DNA of 64,000 bases from Aaosphaeria pasadenensis (taxonomy: Eukaryota; Ascomycota; Dothideomycetes; Pleosporales): the NCBI GenBank assembly GCA_022813625.1, contig JAKLMB010000016.1, positions 1 through 64,000 of the forward strand. Direction: 5' to 3'. Both the position numbers and the translations under genes were made by a program. Of this stretch, positions 45,601 to 56,900 are shown one piece after another. How positions within the stretch are numbered: position 1 is the first letter of the stretch; the number at the start of each line of letters is the position of its first letter. The notes beneath the pieces are model-generated. The model searched no databases, was not told the DNA's origin, and saw nothing but the letters and a program-made list of their open reading frames with translations.

Positions 45601-47785
45601 GTACGGAGTACAGTACTGCTGCTCCTCATCTTGCTCGTCCTAATCTTCTCTTCAATCGATTACCTAGGTAATTACCAAGTATACGAGTAACTACAAGTAC
45701 CAACTCCCCTCCTTGTACTGCGTAATGAACTCTCCTTAGACTATGTACTTGTAGGTACCTCCGGAGGACTGGTACGTTGACTTACGAGGTACGTACCTAG
45801 GTAGTCACTCTCTCCTCGCTCTCTTCCCCCCCCAACACTCTCTCAACTCTTGTCTCTCGCCTCTCGCCTCATCCCCTCCTTCTCGCCTCTTCAAGGCAAC
45901 TACTCCGTACCTAACTTAGTTGATTGTTTCTACGGGAGTATTGGTTATCAATTATTATTATTATTATTGTCATAATGATCATGTCCCTGGCGCATGTCCT
46001 GGACTGTTCAGGTCCTGGTCCCGGTCCCTAGTTCAAGTCCAAGTCCTAGTCCCCTACCTAAGTTAGTCCCCCTAGTTCCTAGTTCCTTGACGACCCTGGT
46101 CTTTGGTCCTCGCCTGTCGCCTGTGTCCTTCCCTTTCCCTGCCTTCCCTACCCTACCTGCCTATTACCACGCCTACCCAAATCCAAAAGAGACAACAAGA
46201 CAAGACATCCTTTCCTCTTGCCCGTCGTTTTCTTTCTCCTTCTCTTCCATCATCATCTCAAGACCTTCCATCCGACGTCGCTTTTCGAACGACTCGACTC
46301 TCCTCTCTTCACCTAGTACATACCCTCTACTAAACCACCTACCTACGACTCACGACCAACTACCACCCCCATCCAGGGCTCCGACCGCACAACCTACCAA
46401 CCAATCACCAACCACTACCCACCCCCCTCTCCCCTCGTCCCTCCTCCCATCCCTCCCCTCCATCCGCGTCGCAACAGCCCACTCCACCCACTCACTCGCT
46501 CACTACAGCCTACGAGTATTAGTTGGTAGTAGAGTCGTCGTCTGCCGATCCGCCTTCGGCTCTGACCTCACTACTGCCTCAATCGTTTCGCTCATCACTC
46601 ATCACCTGCCCTGGGGCCTGGCTGCCCATTATTCCCATTTCCCATCTCTCGTCCATCTCCCTATCTTCCAAATCTCCCATCCTCCCCCAATCTCCAATCC
46701 TATTCTCATCCCGGAAATTCTCTTCTCTTCTTTTCTCGTGCGCGTCTCATCACCTAAAGAGGTCTTCCCCCGCCTCCTCATTCATCGTCATCATCATCAT
46801 CATTTTCTTCTTCTTCTTCACCACACCGCCGACACTGGTAAAACCTCGTACTGCTGCAATTGTCCTGCCCGTCTACCAAGATGACGACTACTCCTATCCG
46901 AGCATAAGCCCCTCTACCATTCGCGTCCGCTCTTGTGCCGTCTCGTTGGGTGGTCCTTGATCTTCTCACCTCCACCACCAAAAAACTTCACGCCCTCGTG
47001 CCGCCAACAGGACGCACGCTGCTCCTCCTGCACATGCGTAGACGTTCCCGGACGTGTCCAATGCTTTTCGTAGCATCAGCTTCTTCCCAGCTGGTCACTG
47101 CTTCGGTCGTGCCTGCACCAGGAAATCCACTCTCCCATGAAGGTTTTGTGAATCCCGTCGACAATACCCTACCAACAACATAATTTCCAGCCAGCTTCTG
47201 GCCAATTCGGTCCGTGGACCCACCTCCCAGCTCCAGTCGAGCCTCCGCCCAACCATCCACCTATGGACGAGAACTAGACGTCCATCTCAACACCAAAAAT
47301 CAACTTACTCTTCTTGCGCATCCATTGCGCCCTGCAACACTTAAACAGCTACCCTGTCTTGCGTACCATCCCGGCCCAGCCACGACACAATCGCACCCGC
47401 CAATCACAAGCAGCCTTGGGTTTTTATTTCCTTACTCAGTCTTTTCTTTCTATACATTACCATCAATCACCATCCTACGTCCGGGTAGCCGTAAACGTTG
47501 CTGTCGCCACTGGTCGATTTAATATCACTTAACTTACCCAACTACCGCTGCCACTGCAACACTAACGACAAGTCCTTACGCCTTCTACCCTTAAAGACTC
47601 CCCTGGCCGGACCAATCCCTATTGGCAACATACTACATACAATATAAACATCAACATCAACATTAACGTCAACGTCAACGTCAACGTCAACGTCAACGTC
47701 ACTGACAAGTCCCCGGCACCACTGCCGAGTGGAAGACAACATCATCCCGAGTATCGCCTCTTATCCATATTAAACTTAAATCTAC
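42693..47785. other. Intergenic, gene-poor stretch and long pyrimidine-rich leader
   Basis: About 5.1 kb. 42.7-45.8 kb is accessory-looking DNA with many TACCTAGGTA runs and GTACGGAGTAC motifs (exact at 43306-43316 and 45601-45611). From about 45.83 kb to 47.6 kb the plus strand is strongly C/T-rich with an ATT run near 45951-45968. Its open frames (up to 296 codons) are compositional, Pro/Ser-rich and without domain, so this is probably promoter and long 5' leader of the SAM+HMG-box gene. Confidence 0.5.
47665..47703 (+). promoter_or_regulatory. Tandem AACGTC hexamers (CGTCA array)
   Basis: Six AACGTC units in a row, preceded by related AACATC units from about 47649, end about 80 bases before the SAM+HMG-box start codon. 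Each unit contains CGTCA, the half-site of CRE-type bZIP elements, so the array could be a multivalent bZIP site or a leader repeat. Confidence 0.5.
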
Positions 47786-49580
47786 ATGAGCGACCTCAGG
47801 ACGCGGCTAGAGCGATTGGGACTTTCCCAATACCTTGAGGTTTTCGTCTCAGAAGGCTTCGACACTTGGGAAACGGTACTCGACATTACTGAATCAGATC
47901 TGTAAGCTACTATTTTCTGCTTAACAGAAACAACATACTAATCTTGCTATGATGTAGAAATGCCCTCAACGTCAAGCTAGGACATCGAAGAGTAGGTTGA
48001 CCGATCCTTTATCCCGATCCTTTCGTTTCGCTCCTTGTGATGCATTCAAATATATTTCATTTGATACCAAGCATTAGACTAACGTTCGATTGTTGTTTAG
48101 AAACTTCAAAGGGCAATCGCCGAAACGCGAGGACAATCCACTGATCGACCGTTACCGATTGCACTCAACAAGTCCACTAGTATCGATGGGTCGTACAGGA
48201 GTGATGATTCTGCAACCGAGGGCAAGAGCAAACAAGCAGATCCATCTTCTTCGACCCCTATCGGCGCTAGCACGAAGCGCAAATACAGGCGGCATCCCAA
48301 GGTGAGTCTCACGCAGATAGGTTGCAGTAGAATCACACTGTGCTTCTCAGAAAGTATTGCTGACCCATTCTAGCCAGACGAGCATGCACCTGAACGGCCT
48401 CCCTCTGCCTATGTGATATTTTCCAACCGTATGATCCCCCAAGCTCTCCACCTATTTCCACGCGACTGACCCTACGATAGAAGTAAGGGAAACATTAAGA
48501 GGACAGGACCTGTCCTTTACAGAGATTGCAAAAGTAGTTGGCGAACGGTGGCAGGTTCTCCCCGCTGAACGTCGCGAAGAGTGCGAACGCCAGGCCAACA
48601 CTGCAAAAGAAAAGTACTATGCGGAACTTGCCGAATACAAGAAGACTTCTGAGTACGAGAACTACCAGAAGTATCTGGAAGAGTTCAAGGCCAAGCATGC
48701 TGCTCCGCAGAAGAGTAAGTCGTCTAGCTTCCACCGAGGGAAATCGCATAACACTGGCGAACCAGGCTCAGAAGGCAAGCGTTCAAAATTAGAGACGGAG
48801 ACGAGCACTTCGACTCGGAGCAGCAGCCATGATCAACTCGAGCGATCCTCGTCGAACAGAAGAATCAGCTCATCCCAATCTGATCTCTATGGCCTTGGGC
48901 ATCAACTGGCTGAATCTAGCCCCATGTCCGGGCCTACTCGGCTCCCCTCAGCCCCCTCGTATCCCTCTGAATCGACCTCTCCCGCGATCCGTCCACTTTC
49001 AAGGATAAACTCGCCTAGAATGGCGGAGCATTACTCCCCACTCTCTGTGTCTCCACGATCAGCTACACTGCATAAAGAGGGTTCATATGAGTATCAATCG
49101 AGTGCGCTAGGGCGAGAACCACGAGCACAATCGGATTCGAACTTGCCCTATTCGTCCTCATATGGGCAGCTACATAATCCGCCTTCAACGACACCGCCTA
49201 GCGCACCCTACAGCACCCATTATGCTAGTGCTCCAATTGACCTTCCTTCGAGACGATCTTTTCGGGAACCTACACGTCTGCCGCCATTGACCCATGAGGA
49301 CACAACCATATCTTCCGACGGTAGCTATACGAATAACTCAAACTATCCTTCCACCAAAGCACTACCTGTCGATATATCCAAATCATCTCGCATGCTTCCT
49401 CAGCCTGTTCCAACCCTGGGGGCGACACCTTCCCCTCTCGACCGCTCTTTACCTCCCATTTCATCCGTACAGCAGCAATCAGACTATCGAGCAAGCTCTT
49501 CTCTTGCTGCCCTTTTGAGAGCCGGCGAATTAGCCCGAGTGGCCGACGACGAGATCATGAAAGACGATGCATCTCCGTAA
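47786..49580 (+). CDS. SAM-domain plus HMG-box protein
   Basis: I read six exons: 47786-47901, 47958-47991, 48101-48301, 48374-48428, 48481-48714 and 48766-49580, giving 484 residues. Residues 1-60 form a SAM-like domain (LRTRLERLGLSQYLEVFVSEGFDTWETVLDITESDLNALNVKLGHRRKLQRAI). A basic linker (TKRKYRRHPK) leads to an HMG box at about 118-195 (ERPPSAYVIFSNQVRETL, IAKVVGERWQVLPAERREECERQA, YYAELAEYKKT), a DNA-bending fold. The remaining 270 residues are Ser/Pro-rich disorder ending LAALLRAGELARVADDEIMKDD. This domain pair is known in fungal HMG regulators. A nuclear role is inferred; a mitochondrial one is less likely because there is no presequence. All introns keep frame. Confidence 0.9.
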
Positions 49581-52054
49581 CGGACGCTATATGTTATAAC
49601 TTACACTTCCCCCTTTGGTCCGGCCATACAGGATATCAGTCGCTACCCTACGCGCATAGCACTCCTCCTTGGAAGAATGCAATCTTGAATGGCCGAACAT
49701 TGCTACAGCTGTAGAGTACACGAGATCGGACTCGGCATTCTTCCTCCATGCCACCTCCTGGGACGGACGATGAGCTCGTTGCATCCACTTTCCATACCCT
49801 TTGAACAATTGAATAGCCAGGAACGTTTCATGATACATCTTTTACGCGACTATACTTTTACGCACTTTACATTCGATAAAAAACATTTGCTAGCCACTGC
49901 TAGGGACCATTTTCTTCACACGTGAAGTTCCTGCTTCATGCTGGAACCTACAGAACACATTTTGGCGATCTGGAGGCTTGCATTTTTGGGGGTTCGTTGG
50001 GCGTTTGTAGATTAGCCAAAGCTGTTTCGAGACCATTATCAACCTCGATCGTATCTTTCTCACGACACATTACAGTGCGATGGCAAGGCGGGAATGAGCG
50101 TAATCGCCTGGAAATGTCCTTTATTCTTTTCTAGCTCACAAGGCAGAGGCTTCCGCCTAAGAAATATACCCCACGATGTTCATTGGTTCATGATGGTTAC
50201 CTTCCCAATGCAACGACCCATAGTGTGGAGTTGTTTGTGATGCTTGTAAGGCCGTAGTTCACAATCAAAATCGGTCTAGGCTCAATGAAGTCGGAATCCC
50301 CTAAGTCTCGTGTTGACTGCCTTCTAGAATGCTTGCATATTCTGAACTAGACTAATGAAAACCCGCACTGTTTAATCGTGTTAGCGAGCTGTTTCTCGAA
50401 TGCAATAAGCAGCCAATGGCGAGCTAGGTTCCTGGAGCACGATTCATTGGGAGAGTATAAGACACGGGACAGTTGTAGTGAGTAAATTCATCACAGAAGC
50501 GATGCATACGGTATGGATTGTTACTCGTTGTTGATATTTCAGCATGCCGCAAATGCCCGCCAGCCCTGCTGCAGGAATGGAATTTGCGGAGCCTATCATT
50601 GTATGGCTACTACCTTGACACAGTGCTAACGGCCACTCCCCACTCTTGACTCGTTTGGCTCGGCATCAGTGGCACTATCGCATCCTGCGATAGTCAGGGA
50701 AGCATAGGCCGGCGACAGGCATTTTTTATTTTCGACACGTCGATCTGGGCCCCGGATTTGCCATGCCGAATCCTCTTGTGACCCTGCAGCATGCTTCTTC
50801 CATCGGATCCTGCATGGCGCCATGCGGGGATCGGCCCCCTACTTGTCAGTGGGCGTTCGCTAAAGGACGCCGCGGAGGGTAACTGCAGCGGGTGGTTCTT
50901 AGCCCGCTGAGCCCTCGTTCCACCAAGGTTTGTTCAAGGGCGTTGGGTACTTGAACGTACTGGGCAGTGGGTAACCGTTGAACAGCTTCTCGAAGGAGCC
51001 CCTAGCATTGGCTATGGCCCTGGCTCCGAAGGACGAGCTCGCAATTAGTGAAGTCTATCTATGGAATACCTTATTCACATGTTGTGAAAGAAGCGCCATC
51101 ATTACAGTGCCTCCTTGTAACCGTTGTTGGCGTGGTTAAGATCAGTGGAAATCAACCCTTCATGAGGGCAAAGCTACGAGACGCAGTACTGCAGTCAGCT
51201 TAGGGGCATGGAATCTTGGGATCAGGCTTTCAAGTCTTTGAAGAATTGTGCCGGGTGTAAACTGAGAAGATTGGTCGAGGCAAGCCATATGCCGATACTG
51301 GTCGTGTTTGGCATGTTGAGCATTTGTACTGTCCTGTGCTGTCCTGATGGCCAGATCCTTGCCTCAGAGCCGTGTGATGGGTAAGTTTGGGGAGCCATGG
51401 GGAAATAGTGAGGGGGTCCGAGCGGAAGACGGCTTTTAGGCCATGGCAATCTCTCAATATCCATGTTCACAATGCCGTTCGAGACCCGCTCCAGAGACAC
51501 CTGGACACGCCCCCAGCAGGTCGGCCTGAGTTGGCCGATCAACGATTGCATTATTTGTCCATACCTCACTCGATTGAAACAGCCTGCCGCTCCACAAGTA
51601 GGCTGCAAGCCAGGTCTACTTCCGGCAATCCAATGTCTACCATTCGCCGTGCTGTCCAAGAGACGTGGACGCCTTACAACCTCGTACGAGGAACAAGTAC
51701 TTTGTATTCCGTTATTCGCTCCGACCTGACTTTTTATCTCTTTCTTCCCACTACCGAATACCCATCATATGGGACTGTATTTTTTAGGTCTTTTAGTTGT
51801 ATGTACTTGTCCGCAAGGGCGGGTTACGGGCCTGGGGTTGTCTGTATGCAAAAGTCCGTGCTTTGAGATCTAGACCCTTCTCTTCTGCCTCGCGCTTCTC
51901 TCTACCCATCTACAATAGGTACTCAACCAGCCCACGCATCCGCCCGGGCACCTTGATCTCCACTCTCGGGTGCTCGCCTGCGTCTAGCTAATCCAATCGA
52001 GGTTGCTCCGCTTCGTATCAAACTTTAAAAGAGGCAGATTAAGCATCAGGAAGT
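49581..52054. other. Intergenic
   Basis: About 2.5 kb between two plus-strand genes. It contains the 3' region of the SAM+HMG gene and the promoter of the DUF3074 gene. Short open frames such as 51222-51659 (-) lack any recognisable feature. Confidence 0.55.
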
Positions 52055-53242
52055 ATGGATGCGCACGGTCGAGGGGGAGGAGGAGGAGGAGGAGGAGGAG
52101 GAGGAGCGGAGAGCGGGGAAACGAAGACCAAAGGGGCTGATGTCAGCCCTTCCCGCAGCGGGAGTCTGCCTGCTGATACTAAAGAGAGCGGAAGAGATAG
52201 CAAAGGGGGTGGAAGCCAAGGAGAGCAATCCGTGTCACAGGAACCTGCACCTGCGCCTATGCCACCTACACCGACAGACAGCGCGGCGGGGTTGCGCAAG
52301 AGGTACTTGCAGCTGAAACCTCTGGGACCGTACGAGTTGCCATTCCACGCCGACTTCGGTAGCGAGGCCAACCGGCATCCCGATCTGCTTCCTTTTATGA
52401 AAAGGATCTTTGACGAGGCGAAGAGTCTCGATATATCATCCTGGAAGAAGTCCTCCTCGCATACGTTTGGGCCGAAGAGCGCCGCGAAGGGGATAAAAGT
52501 CGATCAACTGGCAAGTCTCGACGGCGGGGAGGCATGGTTCGCTCGCCATTCCCGGCATCCTGAGGATGAAGGCACCGCAGATGGAACCAAAACGATCAAT
52601 TGGAAAATTTTTGATCAGGTGTTGAGGCAGGACCATTCCACGAATGAGGCCGAGTATACTCCAAACGTGTACGACTGTACTGAACTTCTGAGATGGAACG
52701 AGAAAGAGCTGAAAGAGATTGGAAAGAAAATAGGTTTCAACGAGACGGCCATGTGGATCATCAACATGTACCATGGAATCCCATGGCCGCTGAACGATCG
52801 TGTTTTCTCCGTGCTCGTCCTAGTGGGTGTCCGGGCCGACCTTGTCGCTGGCGAACAGGGCGTGCCTACAGACGAATCCATAGTCGTGCAGTTACCCGTC
52901 GACGTCGTCCAACTTCCTGATATTATCAAGAACAGAAGCCATCATCGAGTTCCCGGTACACCCACGTACTTGCGGGACCCATCCCTAGCCAGCGATAAAC
53001 AGAAAGAAAAGATTGGGAAGAAACTGGTGTACGGACAGTATGTCAGTGTAGAGAGAGTTGCGAGGGAGATTGAGACGGACGGCAAAGCGGTGACCCATTG
53101 GACTATGGCGACGTGGTCAGACGCGAAAGGTGTACTGCCCGGATTCGTGCAGAAGAAGGCTCTGCCTGGAGAGATTGTGAAGGATATTGAATATGTATAT
53201 GACTTCGTGGGGACGAAGAGAAGAGAAGGTCGTTTTGATTAA
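52055..53242 (+). CDS. DUF3074 domain protein (START-like fold)
   Basis: One exon of 395 residues. It opens MDAHGR and then a polyglycine run encoded by a GGA tract, followed by a Ser/Gly-rich disordered region to about residue 85. The remainder is the fungal DUF3074 domain: YLQLKPLGPYELPFHADFG, FMKRIFDEAKSLDISSWKK, YTPNVYDCTELLRWNE, IGFNETAMWIINMYHGIPWPLNDRVFSVLVLVG, then VYGQYVSVERVARE and THWTMATWSDAKGVLPGFVQKKALPGEIVKDI. From family knowledge this is a START/Bet v 1-like lipid-binding-type fold with unknown ligand. The polyglycine run may vary in length between strains. Confidence 0.88.
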   Translation: MDAHGRGGGGGGGGGGGAESGETKTKGADVSPSRSGSLPADTKESGRDSKGGGSQGEQSVSQEPAPAPMPPTPTDSAAGLRKRYLQLKPLGPYELPFHADFGSEANRHPDLLPFMKRIFDEAKSLDISSWKKSSSHTFGPKSAAKGIKVDQLASLDGGEAWFARHSRHPEDEGTADGTKTINWKIFDQVLRQDHSTNEAEYTPNVYDCTELLRWNEKELKEIGKKIGFNETAMWIINMYHGIPWPLNDRVFSVLVLVGVRADLVAGEQGVPTDESIVVQLPVDVVQLPDIIKNRSHHRVPGTPTYLRDPSLASDKQKEKIGKKLVYGQYVSVERVAREIETDGKAVTHWTMATWSDAKGVLPGFVQKKALPGEIVKDIEYVYDFVGTKRREGRFD

Positions 53243-53988
53243 ACATTCCTGAAGATGGCTAAGCGGTATAAAGTAAGCCCACAATCGGTTTCAACGTACT
53301 TGTGCCTAGGAAATCATGGTTGAAGTGGTGGCATGCATAGAACGATATATGGAGATTTCGGGTGCGAACGATTTGTTGTAGGTACTTGGGTCTAGGTATA
53401 TACAGGCAACATACTAGTGTACGGAGTATACAGCGAACGTTTGTATGTAACGCATTTTTATAAATGCCCGATACAATGAAATCTTTTCCTTTCGAGATTG
53501 AGAAAATAGAAAGTCGACCTCACCACTGACCTGATGTCAATAACGAATTAACGAAGTATTGCTTAATATATGTACTTCGTATTACCTTCGCATTCGGAGC
53601 GTATCCACATTTGGAGATCTTAAGCGGGGCGTGCGCGTGGCTTCCAGTCTTGCCTGGTTCAGTCTTCGAACACGAGCGAGGGAACTCAGCCTCAGCCTCG
53701 GGCGGGACCCACGGCCGTTGCTTTATTGTTGATTCAGCTCAGTCCACCTCTACTCCTTCCTCCTCAATGTTCAACTTATCTTGGAACGTTCTTGTATTCA
53801 ACTGTACATGACTTCAAGTTTGTGGTGATCGTACAGTGTCTGTGGTTTTGGCTTCGCGCGTTACTATTAATAACAATAAGACTGTCGCGACATCGACCAA
53901 CACTCTCCCGACCATACCTCATTGCAGGCAGCTTGCATAGCGACACCACATGCACGAAGCGTAGTGAGAATACACATATTGAATCGTA
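53243..53988. other. Intergenic
   Basis: About 0.75 kb between the DUF3074 gene and the large Gln-rich gene. It contains one GTACGGAGTA motif near 53420. No gene seen. Confidence 0.6.
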
Positions 53989-56900
53989 ATGCAGAATTAT
54001 AACCCACAGTACCCGGGAAGCCAAAGACCTGGTAGTACCGCGAGCTTCTCGCAGGTAGCTCCTCCTCCCCCACCATACGGAGGTAAGTAGTTGTCGACTT
54101 GGACCTTGTCTTCCGCTTCAGAACTCCTATTGACGATTGACGCAGCTCCTCAGGGATACACGTCCACCGCGCCGTCAGCGAATAGCCAATGGGCCCCGCC
54201 TGCCCAAAACACTGGTACACAATGGAATCAACAGCAAGCACCGCAGCGGGCGAGCTGGGGACAACCACCTGCTGGAGGGGTGCAGCAGCCAGGCGGAGGG
54301 GGGTACAACCCAGGAACATATGGTCCTATGCCGGGAGCATCATATACCCAAAACCAGCAGCAGGATCAACCGCCTCCACCTCCGCCGAAACCCGAGGGCT
54401 ATCCTCCGCAGCCGCAGCATACACAGCATGGAACGCAAGGTTGGGGGCAGCAGAGCACAGGTTACCACAGTCAAGGCCAGGGCCAGGGTCAGGGCCAGGG
54501 ACAGCAAGCATATGGCCATCAGCCCATAGGAGTCCAACAATCGCAACCGCAGCCGCAATACAATAATGCGGCTCCTCCGCCGCCCTCACAAACACCAGGT
54601 GGTTCATACTTTCCGCCTCCGCAAGGAGGCCGGCCTGGATCAATCTACGGCGCAGACCAGGCGGGGACATATTCAACCCCACAGTCAGCTGCAGGACAAC
54701 AACCTCCAAATACTGTATTGAGTCCAAATGAACAACAACCGGCGTATATCCCACCATCACTCACTGGTCAAGGCGTACAGTCCTACATGCCAGCGAATAC
54801 GAACCCAATGCCGGGAGTTTACATCCCTCCTCCGCCAGATGTCCCGGCATGGCAGCAGGCCACTCATGCACCTCTGCAAGGCGAAAATAAGAAGTTCACG
54901 TACACGAAACTCAACCCGGTCCAAAGCAACTATGGCCAGGGCTATGGGAACCCAGGGGCGCCAAACCAAGCCCAGCAGCCGGGCCAATATGGGCAACAGT
55001 ATACCCAGCAGGCCCAAGCCCAGCAGCCGAACTTTGATCAACCGCCTCAACATCAGCATACTCACCCTAAACCCCACCATCAACATCAAGCATCACTCCA
55101 AGCCGGCCAATTCGTCCAACCTTCTCAACCCCTCCAGCAGCAATTGGGGCAGCAGTTTCAGCCACAGCAACCAATACACCATGATCATCAGCAAAACCAA
55201 CAACAGAGTCAATTTCCACAACAGCCGGTGGCCCAACCCCATGCTCAAACTCCATATGGACAAGGGCCCCACAGCCAACCAATACAGCAGCAGCAGCAGC
55301 AACAACAGACTCAGTCGTATCCCCAGCAGGAAGACCAATGGAAGCCCACTCCACCAGCTGAGTATCAACAGCAGCCGCAGCAGAACACACAAGTACACTA
55401 CAACTCACAAGCACCTCAACAGGCGCAACAGCAACAACAGGCATGGCTCCCTGGCCATCAATCCCAAGGTTCGGTTGCTCAACAGTACAATCAAGGGCAG
55501 GTGGAGGACATACAAGCTCCCAAACCGCTTGGACGTACCGGAACCACGCCTCCTGACTTTGTGAATAACGTTAGTATGCAAAGCCAACCTGTATCACCGA
55601 TTCAGGGTCGACAAAGCATGCATTTCGCAAGTGGGCAATCCTTCGGCCTTGCACGTGCTGACTCTGTATCGTCTATCGCATTGGGAGCTATTCGCAACCA
55701 ACAAGCCCAATCTGAGATCAGAAACGCCGATAATAGAACCAATTCTCCGGCTGCCTCTTCTGTCCCCCCTCCAAAGATTCCAACGCCACCACCTCCTCGC
55801 GATTCCAAGGAGAAGTTTAGTGCTTTGGGATTTGGTGGACCCTCTGATTGGGAGCATTTTGGTGATGCCGATAACGAAGTCGATGATGAGGAACTCTTCA
55901 ACGGGAAGAAGGATGAACAAAACGAACCGGCGCAACTAGATAGTGTGGAACTGCCAGGATCTCATCCGAGCCCCCCTTCCGCTGGTGGCGAATGGCCCAC
56001 GCCGTTGGGGAATGCAGCTCAACCAGCGCCACTCAATGCCGAGACACAAAGACGTGACACTTATCAGCCCACCCCGCCTCCTGGACATAACACTGGGACT
56101 CCAGCCCAATCGTACAACTCTTACCAGCCTCCACAGCCGATACCTGCTCCGCGTTCTCCTAAGGCAGGGCAAGGCTTCGTTTCAGGCGATGCCATCGTTA
56201 CAACTCAATCTCCGCAGCCTACACAAGTAGTCCAGCCACCACCTGCTCAGCAAAGTTTCGTAATGGACGATGGAGGCTGGGTACCTCCAACACAAAGTAC
56301 GCCTGTCCAACAGCAGCAACATCCGCCAGCTCCAACTCAACAGGGCTTTGTCGTTGACGACGGAGGTTGGTCTACCCAGAATGTGCAAAGGCAGCAAACG
56401 CCAGCACAACAGGAACAGAGGCAGCTACCGCCCCATCAAGCTCATACTGCAGTTGTGACGAACGATGGTACTGCGCAAAGTAGTCATCCAAGTCAGCCTG
56501 GTGCCCAGGAACCTAACGGGTGGTCTCATCAGCCGCATAACCAAACGCATGTTCCGGAGTTGAAGGCAAAGGATGAGGCGTACGAGAACCTTAGGGTAGA
56601 TGCGGATAGACGGATTGCGGACGTGCGTAGTGAGCTCGAAAGGCTTAGATCAGAAAGTGAGAAAGAGAAGGTGGAACTACAGGCAGAGGTCGAGAGACTC
56701 ACTGTAAAGAATGAAACGGAGAAGGAGAAGTTGCGTGTTGACACCGAAAGACTCCAAGCGAGCGTAGGAGAGGCAAAATCTCACGCAGAGGGAGAAATCA
56801 CGACCCTGAAAGAACAAATCGAAGCTATGAAGATAGCAGTAGACCAGGCTAGAGTTCATGCTGAAGCGTCGGACAAAGAGAAACTTCTCGAAATTGAGCG

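Noticed and set aside
45994..46884. 296-codon plus-strand open frame in pyrimidine-rich DNA
   Set aside because: It is almost only Ser, Pro, Leu, Thr and His from C/T-rich DNA, and overlapping frames are equally open. Better explained as leader or promoter.
51222..51659. 145-codon minus-strand frame before the DUF3074 gene
   Set aside because: No domain, no splice context, and overlapping plus-strand frames of equal length.
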